Source of the DNA: a bacterium
Lineage (GTDB): Bacteria; Bacillota; Clostridia; Lachnospirales; Lachnospiraceae
Reading direction: 5' to 3'
Length of the DNA: 48,857 bases
NCBI GenBank assembly: GCA_030535455.1
Contig: JAUNJY010000033.1
Coordinates: 1 to 48,857, forward strand
The notes below the pieces were generated by a model. That model had not been told where the DNA came from. It made no database searches and worked only from the letters and a program-made list of their open reading frames with translations. Every line of letters begins with the position of its first letter. Positions within the stretch are counted from its first letter, which is position 1. Position numbers and translations under genes: made by a program. Below, piece after piece: positions 24,479 through 34,062 of this stretch.

Positions 24479-27400
24479 TTAAACTTCAACATACTCTGCA
24501 ATGGCATGTTCTACTGCTTCTAGCAACTTCTGTCCTTCTACAAATGGGTTCTTGATCCAGTCTGTTGACCAGATTCTATATATATTCCAACCGATATCCT
24601 TTAACACGGTCTGGCGGAGACGTTCTCTTTCACGTACTGTCCTTGCTGCATAATACGTCTCTCCATCACACTCGATACCAAGCACATAGTGTCCTGGTTT
24701 TTGTGGATGCATGACTGCAAGGTCAATTCGGTAGCCTGACTTGCCGACTTTACGTTCCACCGTGTAATTATGGCTTACCAGGTATTCATAAATGGAATCT
24801 TCAAATGGGGCAAGCTGCATGCTGTCTTCCCCTTTTACCTGTTCGCTTCCGCTCATGGCATAGACCATGTAATCATGAAGCATCTTTACGCCTTCTCCTG
24901 TAATAGTCTCTAAGTTCATGTCTTGTGGCAAGATGGAGCCTACTAATTTTACATTGTATTTTGCCCTTGTAATGGCAACATTTAAACGGCGGTATCCGTC
25001 TTTTTTACTAAGCGGTCCAAAGTTCATGTTAAATGTTCCATTTGCATCCTTGCCATAGGCGATACTGAAGATAATGGTATCTCTTTCATCCCCTTGGACA
25101 TTTTCTAAGTTCTTTACAAAGAAAGGCTCTTGTTTATTTTCATCAAAGAATTCTTCGTATTCATTGGTCTCTAAACGTATCTCACTAAGTGCATGTTCGA
25201 TTTCCTGCTTCTGTGCATCACTGAATGTGATAACTCCAAGAGATCGTTCTTTATGCTCTTTTGCCTGTTCTAATACCAGTTCAACGACTCTTCGTGCTTC
25301 AATCGGATTGTTTTTCTTTCCGCCTCGATCATAAACACCATCTTCTACATAATAATATTCTACCCCACTATTCGGTTTATTTACCACGGTCGATGGGAAA
25401 GTTATTAAATTATGATTGTAAATGGCATCATTAGAAAATGCAATCAGGCTTTCATAACGGCTTCGGTAATGCCAGCGAAGGGTACGTTCCGGTAAGACTA
25501 ACTGTGCTTCCTCTAAGATGGAATCGCACATTGGGCGAACTTCTCCTGTCACTGCATCATTTGCAGTCCCTTCTTTGCTTGTGACAAAGAAGCTTGTTGG
25601 TGGAAGCTGCTTAATATCACCGGCAATGATTACTTGGGATCCACGTAAGATTGCACCAATGGCATCTTCCGGACGAACCTGACTTGCTTCGTCAAAGATA
25701 ACAAGGTCAAACTTATATTTATCTTGTGCCAAGAATAAGCTTACAGTAAGCGGTGACATCATAAAGCAAGGCTTTAACGATAACAATAAGTTTGGAATGG
25801 TTGCAAACAGCTTACGAAGCGGCATGCGATGTTTCTTGCCTAACTCACGCTTTAAGATACCGATTTCGTCATTTGCACCAAAGCTTGTATCCACATCCGG
25901 AATATTTTGAAGCAGACGTTCTCTTACTCGAAGTTTTGCAATTTCAAGCTGTTTTACGTCTAGCTTGTCAAATTCATTTCTGGTCTCTTCTAACATGTCT
26001 CCCTGGAAGTTGGCTACTGTCTCAAAGCGTGGTACCATCTGGTCAAGCCATAACTGGTAGAAACGTTTTAAGAAGGAATCCGTAATGATTGTAGGATTCA
26101 TGCTTAATTCCTCTACTTCATTTACAAACTCGCCAAGTCCTTGTCTCTTCAGCATTTCTTTTGCTTTCAGATAGTTGCACCATTGTTCCAAATAAGAATC
26201 GTTATCCTGCATCTTTTCTAACTGCATGACGATGGATGAAAGCTTCTTGTCTGCAAGAGGTGCATTGAATAAAGAATCAAACCATTCAAACAGGCCTTCC
26301 ATATCATTTACAAGATAGCTTAGATAGTCGTTTGTCTCTTTTAACGTCTCGGCATATGCCTCATCCATACAGATGCGCATAAATGCTTCGCTCACTTTAT
26401 ATTCTTCACCCATGTTCTTACAATCTCTGATCCAGACAAGACCTTTGATAATATGATTCCAGTTTGTCTTAAGACCATCATATTTTTGCTTGAACAGACG
26501 TTTTAAGTTTGCTTGCTGCTCCCCTAATTCTTCTATAATCGTGTTGTAACGCTTTAATTTCTTAAGTACCTGAAGTCCATCATTGTATGGCATGCTAGAG
26601 TGTTCAGGAATTGAGAGAATTCCAAAAATCTGACTGATAATTGTAAGCTTTTCTATCAGACTTATTACATTGTCATAAATTTCTTTTACACTTGTTTCAC
26701 CAATGGCATCCCCATATCGGAAAATATTATTTAATTTTTCTACATGGTCCATGGTAATTACATGGGAAAGGGTTACTCTTGCTTCCTTTAGCTCATCGCT
26801 TGCTACTTCGCCACTGATTAATAAGTCTTTTACCGTTTGAGGTACCGTCTCTTCACCATAGAAATCAAGAATTCTTCTAAAGTCATTTAAATGTCTTTGT
26901 ACTCGGTTATAGTCCGTCTTTCCATCGTTGTAGTACACTCCTAGGAAACGTTTTAACCAATCTTTTCTCTCTTCTGCAAAGATTACATTTTCTTGGTATG
27001 CCAATACTTTGCGGATGATTGCAACCATGTCTTCCTCTTCTAGACGGCTTGTCTGATCTAAATATAAGGAACGCATAAGTTCCATATCTCTACGATAATC
27101 TTTCTTTAGGATACGTGTCACGCCGATATATTCACATTCAAAACGATATAACATTTCTTCTGCATCAATGTCTAAGATGCCTGGTGCAAACTCATTTAAT
27201 AAGTCTGCTTCCATCTGCCCGAGTGCTTCTAATGTATCCTGCACTTCTAACATCTTATTATAGTTTGATTTCCATTTTACTGTATCAAACCACTGAATTG
27301 TTGGTTGTGGATTTAAGCTTAACAATTCTAATAATGTAAGCTGGTCACGATATCCATATAAGGTATTGGCAAGCTTTGTATCTAATACACTGCTTACCTT

Positions 27401-29269
27401 CTTTTCTGCCTCAATGGCTTCTTCTAATAGTTTCTTTTCCTGTAATAGTACTTTGAGCAGGTTATCCATGCTTGCAATTACATCATTATTGGATTTAAAG
27501 TTCACTCCGTTTAATAATGCCTTTGCCTGTTCCATGGTTTCTGTAAGCAACGTAACCCCTTCACCGGCATCTACCTGTTCATAGTCAACCTCAAACATCT
27601 TATCTAATGTCTTCTTAATAGAATTAAACTCTTCCTGCTTCAATTCTTCGCGTTTTGCTAACTGAAGGGCTTCTTCGATATTTGGAATGGTAAGCAATTC
27701 ACTTTCAGACTTTGGTGCTTTTCTGGAAATCTTAAGGATTTCAAGTAACTGGTATGCACCACGTAATGTAGGAGTTGTATTTATCTTATATTCTTCCATG
27801 ATTGCAGCCATCGTATCGTGTAACACGGAAATCTTTTCGCATAACGTAGCTGCTTTTTTCTCAATTTCCTTCTTTCGATCATAACCGCTGTCGTCAATTA
27901 CGCTTCCGTACCATGGATGTTCCTGTAATGGCAGGTCAAATTTTTCTAATACCTTTTCATATTCCGAAACAAGATAAATTAACTGATGAAGCTTTTCATC
28001 GGTAATCTCTTCTACCTTGTCTAAGCGGAATTCCATATTAGGACGAAGGTAAAGCTTTGCTAAATGCCCATTCACCTCATAAATGGACTGGTGTAACGGT
28101 TCACATACTGTATGAAGGTCGATTGCATACTGGTTTAACTGCTTTCTTTCTTCCTTAAGAAGGTCAAGCTGATACATGGTATCTTTGTATGTCTTCTCTT
28201 TTTCCATATGAAGTGTCTCATTTAACTCATCTAGCACTTCTTTCTTGTCCGCTTTATGAGAATGTAATGGCAGACAGAATTCATCCAGGCCTGCGTCGCT
28301 TAGTCGTTTGTATACTACTTCAAGCGCAGCCATTTTCTCGGATACAAATAACACTTTCTTATCTCTTGCAAGTGCTTCTGTAATAATGTTGGTGATTGTC
28401 TGGCTCTTTCCTGTTCCTGGTGGTCCTTGCAATACAAAACTAATTCCCTTATTAGAGTATAGTATTGCGTCCTGCTGTGAAGCATCTGCATCTAAAATCT
28501 GAAATGTATCGGCAGGTTTGCTTAATGCATCATGATTGTAATCAATAAGTGCCTTATCTAATACAGGAAGTGCATCATGATCCCCCGCAAATGCTCGTAG
28601 CACTGGATGGTTCATAATCTCTTCTTTATGTGTGTCGATGTCTTCATACAGCTTCATCTTTGCGTAAGTAAATAAACTTAGAGAAGTTTCCTGATCTACC
28701 GTCCATCCGTACTCTTCTACGCTTCTTGAAACTTCAGCAAAATATTCTCTTATATTGGTCTGCTGATGATACTCTGGCAACACGATGCCAAAGTCTTTAT
28801 TTAATTTATAACATAATGTTGGGTTTAGAATGCAGTCTTCTGTATGGTAAGAAAGCTCATACGGACTATTTAACTCGTCTTGCTTTACTAATACTGGAAC
28901 CAGCACAAGTGGCGCACGGCTAAAGTCACTATCTCCTTCTTCCTTCCAATTTAAGAAGCCAAATGCTAAAAACAAGGTATGAAGTCCTTGTTCTTCCCCA
29001 ATCATTTTTGCTTTCTCTTTCAGTAATTTTAAAATGTGTCGCTCTTCATTTTCTGTACGATTCGATTGTATCGTACCATTCCCCGATTCACGCGAAAACA
29101 CAAATGTCTTATTCTGTTCCACTAAATAATCATATATATAATCCAGATCAGGTGAAACAATACGAAGACTTCCACGTTTTGTATCACGGTAATGAAGTAA
29201 ACGGTTTTGCTTCCCCAAATCTAATAAATGTTTCTTCCACTGCTCAATTAATGTAGTAACGTCAGTCAT
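24479..29269 (-). CDS. DUF4011 / superfamily 1 helicase / Vsr-like nuclease, putative antiphage protein
   Basis: Very large protein of 1596 residues. The N-terminus (LIEQWKKHLLDLGKQNRLLH) is DUF4011. Walker A is LQGPPGTGKSQT near residue 285. A long, mostly helical insertion follows; Walker B FDEASQVRPED comes only near 1193, then motif III AGDIKQLPPTSFF, motif V ENVQGDERDTIIFS and motif VI NVAITRAKYN. The C-terminus is a Vsr/DUF559-like endonuclease domain (YRIDLAVMHP, GIECDGETYYAARTVRER near 1535). This single-gene layout matches, as I recall it, the reported DUF4011-helicase-Vsr antiphage system (Hhe). There are no other defence genes nearby; GGAGG precedes the start. Confidence 0.85.
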   Translation of the reverse strand: MTDVTTLIEQWKKHLLDLGKQNRLLHYRDTKRGSLRIVSPDLDYIYDYLVEQNKTFVFSRESGNGTIQSNRTENEERHILKLLKEKAKMIGEEQGLHTLFLAFGFLNWKEEGDSDFSRAPLVLVPVLVKQDELNSPYELSYHTEDCILNPTLCYKLNKDFGIVLPEYHQQTNIREYFAEVSRSVEEYGWTVDQETSLSLFTYAKMKLYEDIDTHKEEIMNHPVLRAFAGDHDALPVLDKALIDYNHDALSKPADTFQILDADASQQDAILYSNKGISFVLQGPPGTGKSQTITNIITEALARDKKVLFVSEKMAALEVVYKRLSDAGLDEFCLPLHSHKADKKEVLDELNETLHMEKEKTYKDTMYQLDLLKEERKQLNQYAIDLHTVCEPLHQSIYEVNGHLAKLYLRPNMEFRLDKVEEITDEKLHQLIYLVSEYEKVLEKFDLPLQEHPWYGSVIDDSGYDRKKEIEKKAATLCEKISVLHDTMAAIMEEYKINTTPTLRGAYQLLEILKISRKAPKSESELLTIPNIEEALQLAKREELKQEEFNSIKKTLDKMFEVDYEQVDAGEGVTLLTETMEQAKALLNGVNFKSNNDVIASMDNLLKVLLQEKKLLEEAIEAEKKVSSVLDTKLANTLYGYRDQLTLLELLSLNPQPTIQWFDTVKWKSNYNKMLEVQDTLEALGQMEADLLNEFAPGILDIDAEEMLYRFECEYIGVTRILKKDYRRDMELMRSLYLDQTSRLEEEDMVAIIRKVLAYQENVIFAEERKDWLKRFLGVYYNDGKTDYNRVQRHLNDFRRILDFYGEETVPQTVKDLLISGEVASDELKEARVTLSHVITMDHVEKLNNIFRYGDAIGETSVKEIYDNVISLIEKLTIISQIFGILSIPEHSSMPYNDGLQVLKKLKRYNTIIEELGEQQANLKRLFKQKYDGLKTNWNHIIKGLVWIRDCKNMGEEYKVSEAFMRICMDEAYAETLKETNDYLSYLVNDMEGLFEWFDSLFNAPLADKKLSSIVMQLEKMQDNDSYLEQWCNYLKAKEMLKRQGLGEFVNEVEELSMNPTIITDSFLKRFYQLWLDQMVPRFETVANFQGDMLEETRNEFDKLDVKQLEIAKLRVRERLLQNIPDVDTSFGANDEIGILKRELGKKHRMPLRKLFATIPNLLLSLKPCFMMSPLTVSLFLAQDKYKFDLVIFDEASQVRPEDAIGAILRGSQVIIAGDIKQLPPTSFFVTSKEGTANDAVTGEVRPMCDSILEEAQLVLPERTLRWHYRSRYESLIAFSNDAIYNHNLITFPSTVVNKPNSGVEYYYVEDGVYDRGGKKNNPIEARRVVELVLEQAKEHKERSLGVITFSDAQKQEIEHALSEIRLETNEYEEFFDENKQEPFFVKNLENVQGDERDTIIFSIAYGKDANGTFNMNFGPLSKKDGYRRLNVAITRAKYNVKLVGSILPQDMNLETITGEGVKMLHDYMVYAMSGSEQVKGEDSMQLAPFEDSIYEYLVSHNYTVERKVGKSGYRIDLAVMHPQKPGHYVLGIECDGETYYAARTVRERERLRQTVLKDIGWNIYRIWSTDWIKNPFVEGQKLLEAVEHAIAEYVEV

Positions 29270-29383
29270 GATTGTCCTCCATGTCCATCATTTGCTGTCT
29301 TATTTTTTTATTTCTCCCCTTAGGTATTCAGTTCTTAATTATATAGAAAAATTGCCTAAAATGCAAAACAAAAAGAAGGTTGG

Positions 29384-29412
29384 TTGTTCTTTTTTACGGT
29401 TATTGCTATAAT
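29384..29412 (+). promoter_or_regulatory. Promoter of the second AI-2E family gene
   Basis: TTGTTC (29384-29389), 17-bp spacer, TATAAT (29407-29412), about 47 bp before the start codon. The -35 is weak. Confidence 0.5.
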
Positions 29413-29458
29413 ATGAAGTATAATTTTTATTTTCTTCCAATATATGTAAAGGAATTAG

Positions 29459-30661
29459 ATGCCTATGAATTTAAATAAATCAACAATGAAGCAGATTATG
29501 GTCTTGATTACATTTACGGTGCTCCTTTATATCGGAGTGCAGAAGATCACCTCGGTCTATGGCATGATCCGATATATAGCCTCTTTGTTTATGCCATTTA
29601 TTATCGGTGGATGTTTTGCCTTTGTAATCAACATTCCAATGAGCTTTATTGAGAACAATCTGCTGCCCAAAGTGAAGAGCAGGACGTTTCAGCAGTTCCA
29701 TCGTGCAGTAAGTCTGACGCTCTCTCTTTTGTTTGTATTGAGCATCATCCTTACACTCAGCCTTTTGATTATCCCTGAGTTTATCGATAAGGTAGGAATG
29801 CTAATCAATAACTTTAGCTTTTATATCGAGACGATTGGTTCAAGAATCAATGAATATTCCAGCAAAAATGCACAGGTTCATGAATGGCTCCAGGAACTTA
29901 ATCTGAACTGGTCCACAATTGGTACCAATGCAACGAGATACATTAAGGATTTTGTGGATACCTTATTCTCTTCCACGTTTAATATCGTCTCTACCATCAT
30001 CAATGGTTTGATGAACTTAATGATCAGCATTATGTTTGCGCTGTATCTCCTTAGTCGAAAAGAGGATATTATCAGTGATGGAAAGCAGGTATTATACGGA
30101 TATGTACCTCTTTCAATTGCAACGAAGATCCATCGTTTCTTGGTGATCTGTAATCAGACGTTCCATAACTTCATTACTGGCCAGTGCCTTGAAGCGATTA
30201 TCCAGTTTACGTTATTCTTTATTCTATTAACGTTTTTAAACTATCCTTATGCATTGCTGATCAGTTTATTTATCAGCTTTATGTCGTTAATTCCGATCCT
30301 TGGATCGTACATTTCCAGTTACACTTCTGCCTTTTTGATCCTTATGATCAATCCATGGAAAGCAGTGTTCTTTTTACTGTTATTTATGATAGTGCAACAA
30401 CTGGACTCTAGCTTTATCTATCCGAAAGTAGTTGGCAGCTCAGTAGGGCTTCCCCCTATGTGGGTCATCATGGCCGTTACCATTGGCGGACGATTACTAG
30501 GAATTATCGGTATGATTACCTTTATTCCACTGGCTTCCATCCTATATCATTACGTAGGCGAGGGTGCTAGAAAACGTTTAGAGAAGAAGCAGCTAAACAT
30601 AGAAGAAATTGAAATTAAAGATCCATTCAACATAAAGTCCAAACGTAAGCTGACTAAATAA
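29459..30661 (+). CDS. AI-2E family transporter (PerM/UPF0118), second copy
   Basis: Membrane protein of 400 residues. It has the same family features as the 3421 gene: two N-terminal helix pairs with FVINIPMSFIENNLLP, a soluble segment near residues 115-165, and a C-terminal helix bundle with SLIPILGSYISSY and QQLDSSFIYPKVVGSSVGLPPMW. The last 25 residues are Lys-rich and cytoplasmic. The substrate is unknown. AAAGGA lies 5 nt before the first ATG; a second ATG two codons on is possible. It diverges from the helicase-nuclease gene and converges on the Na/Pi symporter. Confidence 0.9.
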   Translation: MPMNLNKSTMKQIMVLITFTVLLYIGVQKITSVYGMIRYIASLFMPFIIGGCFAFVINIPMSFIENNLLPKVKSRTFQQFHRAVSLTLSLLFVLSIILTLSLLIIPEFIDKVGMLINNFSFYIETIGSRINEYSSKNAQVHEWLQELNLNWSTIGTNATRYIKDFVDTLFSSTFNIVSTIINGLMNLMISIMFALYLLSRKEDIISDGKQVLYGYVPLSIATKIHRFLVICNQTFHNFITGQCLEAIIQFTLFFILLTFLNYPYALLISLFISFMSLIPILGSYISSYTSAFLILMINPWKAVFFLLLFMIVQQLDSSFIYPKVVGSSVGLPPMWVIMAVTIGGRLLGIIGMITFIPLASILYHYVGEGARKRLEKKQLNIEEIEIKDPFNIKSKRKLTK

Positions 30662-30665
30662 AAGG

Positions 30666-30700
30666 GAGCGCTTCTAACAATGCTATTGTTAGAAGCGCTC
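30666..30700. terminator. Bidirectional terminator between the AI-2E and Na/Pi genes
   Basis: Perfect 16-bp stem GAGCGCTTCTAACAAT / ATTGTTAGAAGCGCTC with a GCT loop, between converging genes. Confidence 0.92.
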
Positions 30701-30707
30701 TTACCTT

Positions 30708-32363
30708 TTACTCTTCTTTAAGGTAACCGGCGATATTATGGGCATGATCTGCTATTCTTTCAAGGTTAGAAATAAAGTCCATATAGACAACTCCATTTTC
30801 AGCCGTACACAGACTCTTTGACAAACGATTAATATGCTCGTCACGAAGCAGTCTCTGCATTTCATCCACTTTATTCTCATAATCATTTACGGTCTCTGCC
30901 AATGCCACATTTTCGGTCATACGGCACTCTAATGCAGTCTCCACTGCCTTTATTACATAACTGCAGATTTCTTCTAAGCCTGCAGTTGCAGCCTTACTAA
31001 AGGTAAGCTGATCTCTGATCTTATCTTCTGCAAGTTCAACCAGATTTTCTGAATGATCTCCCATTCGTTCAATATCATTTACAGAATATAATAAATTCTT
31101 AATCTTTCCATGCTGTCTCTCATTAAGATTTAGATTATCGACCCAGACTAAGTACTCTGTCAGTACTTTCTCCAGCTCGTTGATTTCCTTCTCCCGTTCA
31201 AAGACAGACTTAATCATTTCCTTATCGTTATTCATAAATGCATAAATTGCATGTTTTGCATTATCCAATGTCACATTACCCATTTCTACTACTTCTTTAA
31301 CTCCAGCTTCTATAGCAAAGTTTGGCGTATCATAAAGACGATGCTCTAAGCGGCCCTTCATCTGGGTTACCACATCCACTGGCTTTTCTTCCTCTTTGTC
31401 ATCTTTAATAATGATCTGAGAAAGTTTTACAAGGACTTTCGCAAATGGGAATAAGATTAACGTATTAGCCACATTGAATACTGTGTGGAAGATGGAAATT
31501 TCCACAGTATTTATGGTTGCATTGGCCCAAGGCCGGTTAAATGAAAATAGGACAAACATAATGATGCCAAAAATGACTGCTCCTGCCACATTAAATAACA
31601 AATGAATTACTGCAGCACGTTTTGCATTCTTTTGTGCTCCTGCACAGCTAATTAATGCAGTTACACATGTTCCAATATTCTGTCCCAAGGTAATAAAAAT
31701 AGCAGAATACCAGTTTACAATGCCGTTAATGGCCAATGTCTGCAAAATACTTACGGATGCAGATGAACTTTGTATGATTGCAGTTACTACAGCACCTACC
31801 AAGATTGCCAAGATTGGATTTTTACCAAGCACGGTAAACGCTTTTACAAATAATTCAGAGTCTCGATATGGTTTGATTGCACTACTCATAAAGCTTAATC
31901 CGATAAATAGCACACCAAATCCAACTAAGATATTTCCTACATCTCGTTTTCCTTCTTTATGGCTAAACATTAATAAAAATGAGCCAATACCAACAATCAA
32001 TGGTGCAAAGAATTCCGGCTTAAAGATCGAGCCCCATTGATTCATGGAAACAATCCATGCGGTAATGGTTGTACCTATGTTTGCACCCATAATGACACCA
32101 ACTGCTTGTACAAGAGAAAGCATTCCTGCATTAACAAATCCAACGACCATAACGGTTGTGGCAGAACTGCTCTGAATTAATGCTGTAATCAGTGCACCTA
32201 CCAGCACTCCCATAAATCGATTATTCGTTAAAAAACCCATAAGCTTCTTGGTCTTGCTTCCCGTTGATTTTTGCAAGCCATCTGCCATTGAATTCATACC
32301 ATATAAAAATAGTCCTAGACCACCGATAAACTCAAACAGATTACCAATACCCTCTATCGACAT
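30708..32363 (-). CDS. Na/Pi cotransporter family protein with C-terminal PhoU-like domain
   Basis: Sodium-phosphate symporter of 551 residues. Two inverted repeats of the NptA/PNaS type are visible, each with a QSSSA motif: ALIQSSSATTVMVVGFVNAG near residue 64 and AIIQSSSASVSILQTLA near 197. The C-terminal 200 residues are a helical PhoU-like domain (ERMGDHSENLVELAEDKI and LERIADHAHNIAGYL repeats), which typically ties transport to phosphate status. AGGAGG lies 6 nt before the ATG. It takes up inorganic phosphate with Na+, or exports it in some bacteria. It has no operon partner. Confidence 0.94.
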   Translation of the reverse strand: MSIEGIGNLFEFIGGLGLFLYGMNSMADGLQKSTGSKTKKLMGFLTNNRFMGVLVGALITALIQSSSATTVMVVGFVNAGMLSLVQAVGVIMGANIGTTITAWIVSMNQWGSIFKPEFFAPLIVGIGSFLLMFSHKEGKRDVGNILVGFGVLFIGLSFMSSAIKPYRDSELFVKAFTVLGKNPILAILVGAVVTAIIQSSSASVSILQTLAINGIVNWYSAIFITLGQNIGTCVTALISCAGAQKNAKRAAVIHLLFNVAGAVIFGIIMFVLFSFNRPWANATINTVEISIFHTVFNVANTLILFPFAKVLVKLSQIIIKDDKEEEKPVDVVTQMKGRLEHRLYDTPNFAIEAGVKEVVEMGNVTLDNAKHAIYAFMNNDKEMIKSVFEREKEINELEKVLTEYLVWVDNLNLNERQHGKIKNLLYSVNDIERMGDHSENLVELAEDKIRDQLTFSKAATAGLEEICSYVIKAVETALECRMTENVALAETVNDYENKVDEMQRLLRDEHINRLSKSLCTAENGVVYMDFISNLERIADHAHNIAGYLKEE

Positions 32364-32430
32364 AATTTACCTCCTAACTCCATACTAAGAATAATATGGA
32401 TGATTTGGAGTTGTTTTATTCTCACCCAAC

Positions 32431-32819
32431 ACCTTTCACATAGAGATTTGCTTGCAAATCTCTTCCGCGCCGAACCCCGTCGCGCTAGCGACATCTTCCT
32501 TTTGGGGTGAGTGTGCATCCTCAGCGGAGCGTATATTATTTTTGTAACAGCTTGTCCCGTAAGCCATTACACCTTTCACATAGAGATTTGCTTGCAAATC
32601 TCTCCGCGCCGAACCCCGTCGCGCTAGCGACCTCTTCCTTTTGGGGTGAGTGCGCATCCTCAGCGGAGCGTATATTATTTTTGTAACAGCTTGTCCCGTA
32701 AGCCATTACACCTTTCACATAGAGATTTGCTTGCAAATCTCTCCGCGCCGAACCCCGTCGCGCTAGCGACCTCTTCCTTTTGGGGTGAGTGCGCATCCTC
32801 AGCGGAGCGTTCTTTTTTT
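32431..32819. repeat. Modular intergenic repeat, three tandem units (about 140 bp)
   Basis: Units start at 32431, 32571 and 32710 (periods 140 and 139). Each has module 1 as a new hairpin AGAGATTTG / CAAATCTCT, then the core (32467-32516, 32606-32655, 32745-32794) with ACCCC/GGGGT where the other loci have ACTCG/CGAGT, and inner hairpin GTCGC-GCTA-GCGAC. Units 1 and 2 are followed by a spacer that can fold as GTAA-GCTT/AAGC-TTAC; unit 3 ends in a T8-ATGC/GCAT-A8 hairpin (32812-32841). Unit 1 differs from units 2 and 3 by a 1-bp insertion and a few substitutions. Confidence 0.88.
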
Positions 32820-32841
32820 TTATGCTTTCGCATAAAAAAAA

Positions 32842-32864
32842 GAGCCTACGTCTTCTGCTGGCTC
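32842..32864. terminator. Terminator flanking the triple repeat
   Basis: GAGCC (32842-32846) / GGCTC (32860-32864) with an A8 run on the left and a T-run on the right, so it can act on both strands. On the minus strand it would end transcripts coming from the HD gene, although it lies 370 bp downstream. Confidence 0.7.
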
Positions 32865-32872
32865 CTTTTTTT

Positions 32873-33234
32873 TATAAAATGGACTGTATGTTTTTTTGTA
32901 TATACCTTTTTGTATCAATACACTCTATTAACTACTAAAAAGAATGAAAACACTTTGTTTTACACCGAGCCTCCTTTCATTAATTATTCGGACATTTATC
33001 TGGATATACCACGGACAAAGCATAGATAATAATTGGGGCATTATTATTAATTTCATCTTTTATAGTTGTGCGGATATTAATAGACTATATTTGCATGAGT
33101 AATACTCACTCGATACTTCACTTAATACTATAGCAGACTCAATTTTCCCGTTTCTAACCAATTCATGAGAAAATACTTATATCTTTATTATGAATTTCTT
33201 ATGTTTCTTAAGATTTCATCTTTCAGCCTTTTCA
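32873..33234. other. AT-rich gap with no recognisable feature
   Basis: About 360 bp between the terminator and the stop of the HD gene. I found no credible coding frame, no strong promoter and no long helix apart from a small GAGTAATACTC symmetry near 33097. It may be the long 3' untranslated region of the HD gene. Confidence 0.4.
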
Positions 33235-33852
33235 TTACTCTAGATTTCCTGCTGTATCTTCAAGGAAATGAGTGGCCTTCTGGTCGGCATCATGCAAAGC
33301 CCAAATAATTGGATACTTCTCAATTGCATTGCTTAAAGTAAGCATATTGGCATCATCTGTATATCCCATATGCCAGCGGATTGCATAACGTTCTACTGGC
33401 TCTAAACGCATAAATTCATCAATCATCATGACCGATTTTTCTCCATGACCGTAAGGAATCTTATCGTTTACCTCGTAACTTGGGTACTGATACCACTGAT
33501 TGTTATCATCTTTCTTCCATTTCATTACTGCATGGTAAAAATGTGTCTTGCAGATATCATGAAGAAGTGCCATGATCACCATATTTTCCTTTGTAATTTC
33601 CTGAATGATCTTTCCACATACCATATATAAATACTTTCCATCACGTTCTACCAAAGTTTCTTCCAGGCAATGATATACATTCAGACTATGCTGTAAAAGC
33701 CCTCCCTCCACACTTAGATGAAATCTTGTGCTGGCAGGTGCCGTATACATATCGCTTGCCTTTATGTATTTCATAAGCGCATCGATACCTGGACGTGTTA
33801 CATTTCCCATTAATTCTTCAAACTCTTTTATATTCTCTTCCATTGGAATCAT
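33235..33852 (-). CDS. HD-domain protein, putative phosphohydrolase
   Basis: Soluble protein of 205 residues with an HD-type metal site: GGLLQHSLNVYHC near residue 58 (first His), ALLHDICKTHFYH near 100 (His-Asp pair), GHGEKSVMMIDEF near 140 and WHMGYTDD near 163. The order H...HD...H...H resembles HD proteins such as YhaM without its OB domain, or nucleotide phosphohydrolases. The substrate is unknown. I chose the ATG at 33852 (MIPMEEN) because AAGGAG lies 9 nt upstream; the longer frame to 33921 has no ribosome site. It diverges from nadA. Confidence 0.82.
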   Translation of the reverse strand: MIPMEENIKEFEELMGNVTRPGIDALMKYIKASDMYTAPASTRFHLSVEGGLLQHSLNVYHCLEETLVERDGKYLYMVCGKIIQEITKENMVIMALLHDICKTHFYHAVMKWKKDDNNQWYQYPSYEVNDKIPYGHGEKSVMMIDEFMRLEPVERYAIRWHMGYTDDANMLTLSNAIEKYPIIWALHDADQKATHFLEDTAGNLE

Positions 33853-34040
33853 TTTTTCTCTCTCCTTTGCAACGGCAATATCTATACCTACTATAATAAC
33901 GGACGTCAAAGTAGTAAACAATATGGAAATTACTTATAGATTGCAGTGTCCACAAATTTCTCAATTAAAAACATATTTATCCATCTTTCTTACAGTAGTA
34001 TTCCTTATAAATCCCCTTTCATGTATTAAAAATCTCTCTC

Positions 34041-34062
34041 TGTCTAAACACCTGTCTTGTCA
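34041..34062 (+). promoter_or_regulatory. Candidate NiaR operator at the nad promoter
   Basis: Two related decamers TGTCTAAACA (34041-34050) and TGTCTTGTCA (34053-34062) start 12 bp apart; the second covers the -35 hexamer. NiaR sites in Firmicutes are TGT/ACA-ended symmetric boxes, and niaR is the last gene of this operon. Assignment is by position and family knowledge. Confidence 0.5.

Noticed and set aside
32431-32819. CRISPR array
   Set aside because: Three repeated units of about 140 bp with near-identical sequence throughout, no short repeats with unique spacers and no cas genes.
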